Below are positions 16,103-24,184 of a stretch of DNA of 64,000 bases, piece after piece. The position numbers and the translations under genes are program-made. The notes under the pieces are model-generated. The model saw only the letters and a program-made list of their open reading frames with translations, did not search any database and was not told the origin of the DNA. Position 1 is the stretch's first letter, and each line of letters starts with the position of its first letter. Source of the stretch: Roseivivax jejudonensis. Its GTDB lineage: Bacteria > Pseudomonadota > Alphaproteobacteria > Rhodobacterales > Rhodobacteraceae. The stretch is taken from contig NZ_FWFK01000002.1 in assembly GCF_900172265.1 (NCBI RefSeq), positions 558,001-622,000 of the forward strand, in the 5' to 3' direction.

Positions 16103-19100
16103 TCAGGCGACGTCGAACTCGAAGCCGGTCTGCTCGGTGTTCCAGCCCTCGAGCGGGAACTGGTCGTTGAAGAGCGTCGCGAGCGTCGCGTCCTCGATGA
16201 GCGGGATCGTTCCGCCGAGCAGGAAGCCGTCGTTCGGCATCGGATCGAAGGGCAGCGTCGGGATCAGGCCGCCCGGCACGTTGCCACCGTCGAACAGGCT
16301 GAACTGAACGTCGGGGAAGAAGTCCGACGTGACCCCGGCGGTGAAGCGCAACACTCCGAGGATCAGGTTCATGTCGAGTTCGAGCGAGGAGACGTGTTCG
16401 AACAGCGCCTCCATGTCGACCGAGATGTCGAGGATGTCCAGCATCCCGTCCATGTCGCCATCGGTATCGACGTCGAAGGTGGAGCCCTCCGGCACGTCCA
16501 CGCTGATGTCGTCGCCGACGAAGACACCGTTGATGGTCGAGTTGTCCTCTAGCAGCAGCGTCATCGGCAGTTGGGTGATCTCCAGCGTGAAGTCCTGCAC
16601 AGCGCTCAGGATACCCTGCAGGTCCACGTCGAGCAGATCCCAAGCGTATTCGAAGCTCGCCACGTTGATGCTTCCGACATCGCCGAAGTTCACGTTAAAT
16701 CCGTCGCCCCCGGTTCCGCCGAGCTGCGGAAGCGGCGTGACTGTCGAGACGAACCCGTCCACGTCGATGGTCAGATCGACGAGCGTCTCATTGTCGCTGC
16801 CTTCAAGGATCGTGTTTGCCGGATTGACCGGGCTGCCAGTGGCACCGAAATCCGGATTCGTCAGGAGCAGCTCCTGGACGATGACGCCGTCGACCGGGAT
16901 CGCGAACTCGTCACCGGGACTGACATCGAAGATGTTGAAGCCCGGCTCACCCAATTCTCCCGTTCCCAAGAGACTGGCGGTATCGATGTCGAAGACGGGC
17001 ACGTTCGCACCGAATAGATCGAGCACGAGGTTCGCATCGAAATCGAGCACGAAGTCGAGGCCGAATTGTACGCCCGGCCCGTCGGTAACGAACGATGCGC
17101 CTCCGTCGACGCTATAAGCGGTCTCGAGCGTGAAGGTTTCGCCCTGCTCCACCTGCCGCGGTGTGTTGAAGACCACATCGACCGGGATCTCTGCATCGAC
17201 TTCACCGCCATTGAGGAAGAAGTAGGGCTGTACGCCGATCTTGATGTCCGCGTTGCCCGAGGTGCTGACGCCCGGAACGGTGATGGGCCGCACGTTCAGG
17301 TCGATGTCTCCGCAGACGTCGTCCTGCCCAAAGAGGCCGGCAAAGAAGTCCACCACATCGCATCCGGCCTGGGCGAAAAACTCGGCGACATCGGCCAGAC
17401 CTTCAAGCACGTCGCCGACTACACCTGCGGTCAGGGGGATGTCGGGGATGATCGTTGCGTTGAGGCTGAACTCCTCGTCGATGCCGAGGAACGGCAGGTC
17501 CGGCTCCAGGCTGAAGGCCGGGCCCGAGTTCCAGATGGACTGGTTCTGGGTGATGAAGGTGAGCCTGTCGCCGACGCTCAGGTCGTTGTCGTCCTCGCCC
17601 TCGATCGTCAGCGTGACCGTCTTCGGGGCCGACAGCTCGGTCTCGGACGGCGCCGTGGGGCTTTCGCCCACGCCGCTGTCGTCGCGCGCCTGATACTGGA
17701 AGGTGACCGTGCGGCTCTCTCCCTCCTCGAGGTGCTGGAAGTCGTCCTCGGGGTCGAAGGTGAAGGTGCCGTCACCGTTGTTGTAGAGCTTGCCGTATTC
17801 GAAGCCCTCGTTGTCGACGGTCTGGTAGACGCCCGGCGCGATCTCGGTCAGGCCGAGGACCTCGAAGGTGTGGGTGTCGTTCACGTCGTCGTCGGTCACC
17901 TCGAAGTTGTAGGTGTTGGGCTCGGTAGTCAGCTCTTCGAAGCCGGTGCCCGGTCCGCCGTCGATGTCGCCGTCGCTGTCGTCCTCGGAGAGGGTGAAGG
18001 CCAGGTCCTCGGCCACCGGCTGGTCGTTGGTGCCGGTGACGGTGACGTCGACGATGTCGCTGTCCGACGCGTTATGCGGGTCGGTGACCGACACGGTGTA
18101 GGACCAGGTGATGGTCTCGCCCTCGCGCAGGAAGTCGAGATCCTCGGTCACCGGACCGTACTGGAAGATCTCGGTGTCCGGCGTCTCCTGGTCGGGCAGG
18201 AAGGTGCCGTCGAGGCCGTTTCCGTCCTCCAGCCGGTCCGCGAGACCGGCCTCCAAGGGACCACCCGACCACGCGATGTCCTCGTTACTCTCGATCAGGA
18301 TGTCGAGCGTGTCGTTGTAGTCGAGATCGTCGTGCGTGAAGAGGCGGAACTCTTCAAGGGTCTGCGCAGAGGCGTCGCTGTCCTCGGTGAACAGGATCGA
18401 CTGTTCGGCGGCGACCGTCGGCACGTCGTTGGTGCCGGTGATCTGGAAGGTGATCTCCTGCGTGGTGACGCCGTCGTCGCAATCCTCGGCGGTGACGATG
18501 TAGGACCAGGTGATGGTCTCGTCCTTCGCCAGGAAGTCGAGCGCCGCGGTGAGGTCGTAGGTCCACGGGATCGTGTCCGGCGGCACCGCGAACTCGACGC
18601 CGGTGTCGAAGCCGTCGAGGATCTGTTGTGCAAGAGTCGGGTCGATCACGGCCAGGTCGCCGTCCGACCAGACCGGCGCGCCGGTGTCCTCGAAGGTGAT
18701 GGTCACGAGGTCGGTCGAGTCGATGTCGTCGAAGCTGACCGTGCCCTCCTGATCGATCACCTGCGCCGAGGCGTCGATGTCCTCGATCACCTCGGTCGAG
18801 GGCGAGACCTCGAGCGTCGGCGGGGTCGAGGCCGGCGCGTCGAGGATCAGCTGCATCGGCAGGATCCGCGGATTGGCGTCGAGATCCGGCACCGGATCGA
18901 GCAGCACGTTCACGTCGGTGGTGACGTAGCGCGCCGCCAGGATCTGCTGGGTGACGTTGATCGTGGTGTCGCCGATCACCTGGTCCGACAGCGGCTTGTG
19001 CTGCCGCTCGACCTCGGGAAGCTCGGCCTCCCAGCCGGTCACGGGCGTGTCGGGCGTGCATTCGGGCAGGGTGATGCACTTGTCGCCGAAGACGACGAAG

Positions 19101-21049
19101 CCCTTGCCCTCGCCGGTTTCCGGATCGTAGTCGGTGATGAAGTCCTCGAGCGCCTGGGAGCTCGGGTTGAAGTCCGGATCGCTGCCGTCGAGGCCCGACA
19201 CGACGAGCGCCGCGTCCTCGACCCGGATCGTGCCGGTCTCGACGTTCTCGTTCTCGGCCAGCGCGGTGGTGATGATCAGGTCGTCGCCGTCGAACGCCAC
19301 GTTCTTGATCTGCAGCCCGGTGTGGAGCTGGATCACGTCCTGGTTCGTCTCGGGGCGGAAGTCGGTGATCGTGTCGTTGTCGTGGAAGAGCAGCGCGCCC
19401 TCGCCCTCGTCGTCGCAATCGCCGTCGCCGTTGAGATCGAGGTCGTATCCGAAGGTGAAGGTGTCGGCGTCGCCGCCACCGGTCATCTCGTCGTCGCCGT
19501 CGCCCATCGGCTGTTCGACCACGAGCGGCACGAGATCATCGTCGTCGCGCTCGGGCATCAGCCCGTAGCCGCCGCTGACGATGCAGTCGTTGTCCTTGCC
19601 GCCGTCGAGCGTGTCGTTGCCGAGCCCGCCGAGAAGCGTGTCGTCGCCGCCACCGGACTGGCCCTCGTCGCCCATGACGAGGTCGTTGCCGTCGTTGCCG
19701 TAGAGCAGGTCGTCGCCGCGGCCGCCGTCGATGGTGTCGTTGGCCGCGCCGCCGTCGATCGAGTCGTCGCCGTTGCCGCCGTCGAGGCTGTCGCGGCCGG
19801 CGTCGCCGGCGATGCAGTCATGGCCGTTTTCGCCATCGACGGTGTCGCTGCCGCCTCCGCCGGAGATAACGTCGTTCTGGTTGCCGCCTAGGATCGAATC
19901 GTTGCCGGCCGCGCCGCTCAGGTGGTCGTTGCCGTCGCCACCGTCGAGCGTGTCGTTGCCCTGGTCACCGGAGATCGTGTCGTTGCCGGTGTCGCCGGAC
20001 AGCGAGTCGTTGTCCTCGTTGCCGTTGATCTGGTCGTCGTCCTCGCCGCCATAGACGGTGTCGTTGCCGAGCCCGCCGCGGATCAGGTCGCTGGCCTCGC
20101 CAAGCGCCGGATTGATCAGCTCGTCGCTGTTGTTGAAGATCGGCACGTTGTCACCGTAGATGACATCGTCGCCATCGCCGCCGTCGAGGCAGTCGGCGTT
20201 GTCGTTGCCCTCGATGATGTCGTTGTGGATACCGCCATCGATCGAGTCGTCGCCCGAGCCGCCGGTCAGGTAGTCGTTGCCGTGCTCGCCGAAGATCAGG
20301 TCGTCGCCGCGGTCGCCGGCCATCGCGTCGTCGCCGCAGCTGCCGGCCATCGAGTCGTTGCCGTTCCAGCCGCTGACCACGTCGTTGCCGGAATTGGCCA
20401 GGATCAGGTCATGGCCGTTGCCGCCGTTGATGAAGTCGTGGCCGGCATTGCCAGCGAGCGTGTCGTCCTGCGAGCCGCCGTAGATGGTGTCGTCGCCGTC
20501 ACCGCCCGAGACCACGTCGTCGCCGGATCCGCCGAAGATCGAATCGTTGCCGAGCTGGCCGGCCAGCTGGTCGTTGTTCCATCCGCCGCGCAGCGTGTCG
20601 CGGCCATTGCCGCCGGTGACGAAGTCGTTGCCCATGCCGCCGTTGGCATGGTCGTTGCCGTCGCCGCCGATGACGATGTCGTGGCCGTTCTGGCCGGTGA
20701 TGTCGTCGTTGCCGCCGGCCCCGATGACGATGTCGTTGCCGCCGCCGCCGTCGAGCAGGTCGTTGCCCTGGGGAACGTCGTTGGGATTGTCGCCGAGCAG
20801 GGCGTCGTTGCCGTTGCCGCCGTGCATCGAATCGTTGCCGCCGTCACCGCGCAGGTAGTCGCGGCCGCCGTTGCCGAAGATCACGTTGGCGCCGTCATTG
20901 CCGTCGGCAAAGTCGTTGCCGCCGCCCATCTTGGCCTTGTTGACGTTCGGAAAGTCGTCGAAGTCGACGTTGTCCGAGCCCGGAGAGGTCTGTCCAGCCG
21001 GCAGTGGCGCACTGAAGAGACCGTTGTAGATCTGGTTCCAATTCGGCAT
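16103..21049 (-). CDS. giant RTX protein with cadherin/VCBS-like repeats (1648 aa)
   Basis: Probable type I secreted surface protein. The N-terminal block WNQIYNGLFSAPLPAG is shared with the 733-residue RTX protein. Residues about 45-525 are acidic GGxGxD nonapeptides. A module with FGYDLDLNGDGDCDDE, DFRPETNQDVIQLHTG and DKCITLPEC again matches the shorter RTX protein. From about 745 to 1150 come three repeats of about 130 residues with cadherin/VCBS features: acidic 'EDxDAS' starts, ITWSY strands and TGTNDVP or TGTNDQP ends. The last 500 residues are a beta-rich, Asp-rich domain I do not recognise, ending GWNTEQTGFEFDVA. I start at ATG 21049, where the shared N-terminus begins; the ribosome binding site is weak. 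An adhesin or surface-layer role is likely but not shown. Confidence 0.87.
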   Translation of the reverse strand: MPNWNQIYNGLFSAPLPAGQTSPGSDNVDFDDFPNVNKAKMGGGNDFADGNDGANVIFGNGGRDYLRGDGGNDSMHGGNGNDALLGDNPNDVPQGNDLLDGGGGNDIVIGAGGNDDITGQNGHDIVIGGDGNDHANGGMGNDFVTGGNGRDTLRGGWNNDQLAGQLGNDSIFGGSGDDVVSGGDGDDTIYGGSQDDTLAGNAGHDFINGGNGHDLILANSGNDVVSGWNGNDSMAGSCGDDAMAGDRGDDLIFGEHGNDYLTGGSGDDSIDGGIHNDIIEGNDNADCLDGGDGDDVIYGDNVPIFNNSDELINPALGEASDLIRGGLGNDTVYGGEDDDQINGNEDNDSLSGDTGNDTISGDQGNDTLDGGDGNDHLSGAAGNDSILGGNQNDVISGGGGSDTVDGENGHDCIAGDAGRDSLDGGNGDDSIDGGAANDTIDGGRGDDLLYGNDGNDLVMGDEGQSGGGDDTLLGGLGNDTLDGGKDNDCIVSGGYGLMPERDDDDLVPLVVEQPMGDGDDEMTGGGDADTFTFGYDLDLNGDGDCDDEGEGALLFHDNDTITDFRPETNQDVIQLHTGLQIKNVAFDGDDLIITTALAENENVETGTIRVEDAALVVSGLDGSDPDFNPSSQALEDFITDYDPETGEGKGFVVFGDKCITLPECTPDTPVTGWEAELPEVERQHKPLSDQVIGDTTINVTQQILAARYVTTDVNVLLDPVPDLDANPRILPMQLILDAPASTPPTLEVSPSTEVIEDIDASAQVIDQEGTVSFDDIDSTDLVTITFEDTGAPVWSDGDLAVIDPTLAQQILDGFDTGVEFAVPPDTIPWTYDLTAALDFLAKDETITWSYIVTAEDCDDGVTTQEITFQITGTNDVPTVAAEQSILFTEDSDASAQTLEEFRLFTHDDLDYNDTLDILIESNEDIAWSGGPLEAGLADRLEDGNGLDGTFLPDQETPDTEIFQYGPVTEDLDFLREGETITWSYTVSVTDPHNASDSDIVDVTVTGTNDQPVAEDLAFTLSEDDSDGDIDGGPGTGFEELTTEPNTYNFEVTDDDVNDTHTFEVLGLTEIAPGVYQTVDNEGFEYGKLYNNGDGTFTFDPEDDFQHLEEGESRTVTFQYQARDDSGVGESPTAPSETELSAPKTVTLTIEGEDDNDLSVGDRLTFITQNQSIWNSGPAFSLEPDLPFLGIDEEFSLNATIIPDIPLTAGVVGDVLEGLADVAEFFAQAGCDVVDFFAGLFGQDDVCGDIDLNVRPITVPGVSTSGNADIKIGVQPYFFLNGGEVDAEIPVDVVFNTPRQVEQGETFTLETAYSVDGGASFVTDGPGVQFGLDFVLDFDANLVLDLFGANVPVFDIDTASLLGTGELGEPGFNIFDVSPGDEFAIPVDGVIVQELLLTNPDFGATGSPVNPANTILEGSDNETLVDLTIDVDGFVSTVTPLPQLGGTGGDGFNVNFGDVGSINVASFEYAWDLLDVDLQGILSAVQDFTLEITQLPMTLLLEDNSTINGVFVGDDISVDVPEGSTFDVDTDGDMDGMLDILDISVDMEALFEHVSSLELDMNLILGVLRFTAGVTSDFFPDVQFSLFDGGNVPGGLIPTLPFDPMPNDGFLLGGTIPLIEDATLATLFNDQFPLEGWNTEQTGFEFDVA

Positions 21050-21201
21050 AGCAATATCGCCGCCAGAAGGCGTCGTCCCCCGTTTGAAAAGTCTCTGGTC
21101 CGGCGCGAACGACATGCCCCACGCCAAAATAACTCCGTCGCGCCATGGTTTTCTGGCGGACGGACATGTCTCCATTAGATTGAATAAAAAATTAGAAATC
21201 T

Positions 21202-21217
21202 GCCTCTATATGGCGGT
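21202..21217. promoter_or_regulatory. candidate shared operator upstream of the giant RTX gene
   Basis: GCCTCTATATGGCGGT on the plus strand (ACCGCCATATAGAGGC on the coding strand) matches the palindrome before RTX gene 1 at most positions. It lies about 155 bp before the start codon, with an AT-rich stretch (21178-21200) between it and the gene. The rest of 21050-21297 holds the RTX leader and the short 3' flank of the convergently placed sulfotransferase gene. Confidence 0.5.
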
Positions 21218-21297
21218 TGCGCGCCTGCTATGGCGCGGAAGCGGAGCGGAAAAACACTGTTTCCGTCCCGGAACCGGAACCGGAGCCGTGAGCGCGG

Positions 21298-22134
21298 TCA
21301 GCCCGGCGCGGACCACAGCCGGACGGTATCGGGAAACCGCTCGGCGCAGACCGCATAGACCGACGCGTAATGGCGTCGGATTTCCGCCCGCAACGCCGGC
21401 GGCAGCACCGCGTCGGTCCGGGTCGCGTTGGCGCGCCGCCCGAGCGCGTCCGGCCGGCAGGACACGCCGAGAAAGCGGCTCAGCCGGGCCAGTTCCGCCT
21501 CGGTGAAGAGAGTCTCGTAAAGGCCGTAGAAGACGGCCCCGGGTGCGAAGACCGTCTCGATCGCCTCGATCGTTCGATCGTAGCGCGTGCGCAGCGCGAC
21601 GTCGGGCGCTCGGTAGGCTGCGGCGACCTGGTCGGGCTCGGGGGGCAGGGCGGACAGGTCGCCGCCCTGGTTGGCGACGAAGCGGCGCTCCATTCGCACC
21701 GCGCTCCAGATCCGCTCGACCGGGTCGCGCATCAGGAACACGACGCGGATCTCGAAGCCCGCCGCCTCGAGCGTGTCGCGGATCCGCGCGAGCGTCGCGG
21801 CGCTCAGCGCGCCGTAGCTCGGGGTCAGGTCGCCGGTGAGCGCCGCGCCGGTCCGCGTCACAAGCGCGCGGAAATGGCGTGCATAGGCGCCCTCGACATT
21901 CTGCATCTCGTGGCGCAGCCGGAGCATGGGCAGGCGCGGGCTGTCGGGCTTGCGCCGGAAGGTCGCCTCGGTCACCCGGAAGCGCGAGAACATCTCGGGA
22001 TCCTCGATCACGTCCCAGACATGCCGCTCCTTGATTCCGTCGAAGGCGGCGCCCGCCTCGACGAGATAATGGTAGAGCCAGCTGGTGCCCGCCTTCTGCG
22101 CGCCGAGCCCGAGGACGAAGACCGGACGGGTCAT
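21298..22134 (-). CDS. sulfotransferase family protein
   Basis: Predicted 278-residue PAPS-dependent sulfotransferase. The N-terminus has the phosphosulfate loop VFVLGLGAQKAGTSWLYHYL (Lys 14). The 3'-phosphate-binding strand-helix follows as VVFLMRDPVERIWSAVRME near residue 140, and later FYGLYETLF and a C-terminal helix complete the fold. It is closer to the Sulfotransfer_1/3 type than to the short protein at 6388. It is the fourth sulfotransferase-like gene or domain in the first 28 kb, supporting sulfation of a surface glycan. No membrane segment or signal peptide is visible. Its promoter region faces the insertion-sequence remnant at 22297. Confidence 0.82.
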   Translation of the reverse strand: MTRPVFVLGLGAQKAGTSWLYHYLVEAGAAFDGIKERHVWDVIEDPEMFSRFRVTEATFRRKPDSPRLPMLRLRHEMQNVEGAYARHFRALVTRTGAALTGDLTPSYGALSAATLARIRDTLEAAGFEIRVVFLMRDPVERIWSAVRMERRFVANQGGDLSALPPEPDQVAAAYRAPDVALRTRYDRTIEAIETVFAPGAVFYGLYETLFTEAELARLSRFLGVSCRPDALGRRANATRTDAVLPPALRAEIRRHYASVYAVCAERFPDTVRLWSAPG

Positions 22135-22296
22135 GATCCGCTTTCGATGAAATCTGCCGGAGCCCGGACCCCATCACGCCGGCCCCGCGAAGGAAAGCCC
22201 GGCGGGCGCGCGCAACTATAAATTAACATAACCTTCCTTCTGCGCCCAAACCATGACGGTCGACCACCCTTTGTGCTCCAAAGGTCCCGACATCGC

Positions 22297-22465
22297 TGGA
22301 CTGGCCCCATTCGACCGGACAACCGGGCATGGCCATGGAGGCTCAGGCATATCCCTGAGATAGAGATCATCACCGATGGTGGCCGTCGGCGCCGCAGGTC
22401 CGCGCGCGAGAAGATACGGCTCGTTGAGGAGACGCTGGAGGAAGGCACCTGCATCGGGGGCAAGA
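22297..22465 (+). mobile_element. left-end remnant of the IS3-family element
   Basis: From TGGACTGGCCCC at 22297 this stretch aligns with the left end of the complete element at 28585: inverted-repeat region, CATGGAGGCT, then a frame giving EIEIITDGGRRRR and IRLVEETLEEG, the start of its OrfA. Similarity ends near 22465. Relative to the complete copy it lacks 18 bp just before the OrfA core, where the full copy has TGAG on both sides of the extra bases. The rest of 22135-22527 shows no gene; 22210-22240 is AT-rich. Confidence 0.8.
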
Positions 22466-22527
22466 CCGCCGGGCACAGGTTGCGCGCCGCTCTATCTCTG
22501 ATCGGATTCCTTGAATAAGGCTTGAAA

Positions 22528-23664
22528 ATGGCACCACTTTACGTCGCTCGTCCCCTGCTGCCGTCGATGGCCGATCTCAACGATCTGCTTGCAGGCGTTT
22601 GGGAGAGCAAAATGGTCACGAACGAAGGGCCTCTCCACGACAGGCTTGAACACGCGCTCGCCGACAAGCTCGGTGTGCCGATGGCCAAGGTGTTCAGTTC
22701 CGGCACATCGGCGCTTCAATGCGCGCTCTTGAGCCTCGAACTGCCGGTCGGGGCAGAGGTCATCACGACACCCCTGACGTTTCCCGCGACAGCTCATGCG
22801 ATCACGGCGCTTGGGCTGAAACCCGTCTTCGCCGATATAGACCCGGAAACCCTGACACTGGATCCCTCCGCGGTCGAACGCGCCATCACGCCCCATACCG
22901 CGGCGGTGATCGGCGTACATGTCTACGGAACGATCTGCGATGTCGAAAGACTGCAGCGGATTTGCGACAGACATGACCTCAGGCTGGTTTTCGACGCCGC
23001 GCACGCGTTTGCATCGGAAAAGGCGCGCGAAAAGATTGCCTGCATGGGAGACATGAGCGTCTTCTCGATGCATGCGACAAAGCTCTTCAACACCATAGAG
23101 GGTGGCTTGGTCACCTCGAACAATTCAGCCTGGGGCGAGCGTTTGTCGCTATCGCGCAATTTCGGCATCGCGTCCGAGGAAAGTGTTCAGTCGGTCGGCA
23201 TCAACGGCAAGATGAGCGAGCTGCACGCAGCCGTGGGGTTACTGAATCTCGAGCTTTTCGAAGAAGAGAGGGCCATCCGCCGTGGCCTGCGCGCCCGCTA
23301 CGACTTGGTTCTACAGCGCTTTCCGGGTCTGAAAAAACAGCTGTATCAGCCGGACGTATATCAGTCCGAGCAATATTACATGCTGAGGGTCGATCCGGAC
23401 GCGTTCGGATCGACGCGGGACGACGTGTGCCACCGCCTCAAGGAGCGCGAGATCATTGCACGGCGATACTTCTGGCCGATTTGCACTGACTACGATTGCT
23501 ACCGAAATTATCCGATCACAAGCCTTCAAGCCGTACCTGTCGCTGAGCAAGTCAAGACAACCTTGCTTTGCCTTCCCTTCCATTCTGGCGTCACGAACGC
23601 GCACATCGAGACAATTGCGAGTGTCTTCGAGGACCTGCACGCCGGGGTCACGATCGCGGTTTGA
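22528..23664 (+). CDS. DegT/DnrJ/EryC1/StrS-family sugar aminotransferase
   Basis: Predicted 378-residue PLP enzyme of the type that aminates nucleotide-linked keto-sugars for surface polysaccharides. Visible family features are SSGTSALQCALLSLELPVG, the aspartate segment VFDAAHAFASE, and the PLP-lysine region SMHATKLFNTIEGGLV. Length is normal and the frame is intact. ATG 22528 follows AAGG by seven bases. Base composition is visibly less GC-rich than flanking genes, with many A- or T-ending codons. The gene lies between an IS left-end remnant and an IS orfA remnant, which suggests acquisition by transfer. The substrate is unknown; it probably supplies an amino sugar to the glycan pathway. 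Confidence 0.85.
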   Translation: MAPLYVARPLLPSMADLNDLLAGVWESKMVTNEGPLHDRLEHALADKLGVPMAKVFSSGTSALQCALLSLELPVGAEVITTPLTFPATAHAITALGLKPVFADIDPETLTLDPSAVERAITPHTAAVIGVHVYGTICDVERLQRICDRHDLRLVFDAAHAFASEKAREKIACMGDMSVFSMHATKLFNTIEGGLVTSNNSAWGERLSLSRNFGIASEESVQSVGINGKMSELHAAVGLLNLELFEEERAIRRGLRARYDLVLQRFPGLKKQLYQPDVYQSEQYYMLRVDPDAFGSTRDDVCHRLKEREIIARRYFWPICTDYDCYRNYPITSLQAVPVAEQVKTTLLCLPFHSGVTNAHIETIASVFEDLHAGVTIAV

Positions 23665-24184
23665 TTGGCATGTCTTTGGGGACGCGCACCCGATGACCCT
23701 GCGACACTCGCTCATGGTCGCAAGACGCATCGGCACAGTGCTCGCGCCCAGTTCCGATCCTGACAACGCGTACGGTGGCCGTTGTGCTTTGCTCCCTGAA
23801 GACTGGACCGCTTGACGCTGGAGTTTTCGGCTACGCTTTCCTGGCTGGGAGAGGAGCGGAGGCGCAGAAGGCATTCTTGCCGAAGCAGGGCGAGGAAGGC
23901 CCGCCGGTCGCGGAGACCTGCCGCAAGGCCGGCATCGGCCAGGCGACCGACGTCAATCGCACGGAGCGATACGGAGGGCTGCTGTCGGTCGAGACGAGTT
24001 CCGGCGCCGGGTCGCGCGGAACGCAAGCGCGCGACCGACCGTTTACGTTAGTTGCAGGGTCGGGTACGGACCGCCAACTCCTGCCGGGTCCCCATCGGCG
24101 GCGCGCAGCCCCGGTGACGCGGCCCGGAGTTCGACATTTCCCGCCGGCCCCGCCTGCATCCCCGTTCGCCATCAAGGGATCTTC
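23665..24184. mobile_element. gap with a decayed IS3-type orfA remnant
   Basis: No intact gene lies in this 520-bp gap. Around 23860-24000 one forward frame reads KAFLPKQGEEGPPVAETCRKAGI and, a little later, ERYGGLL. This matches the helix-turn-helix start of IS3-type OrfA proteins of the IS407 kind, a different lineage from the element at 28585. The similarity stops near 24000 and no orfB is present, so this is a decayed fragment. The last 180 bp lead into the AAGGGAT ribosome binding site of the next gene. Confidence 0.55.

Noticed and set aside
17066-19891. Long plus-strand frame (941 codons) opposite the giant RTX gene
   Set aside because: Its Val/Asp-rich, repetitive translation mirrors the RTX and VCBS repeats on the minus strand; the minus-strand reading has recognisable domains.
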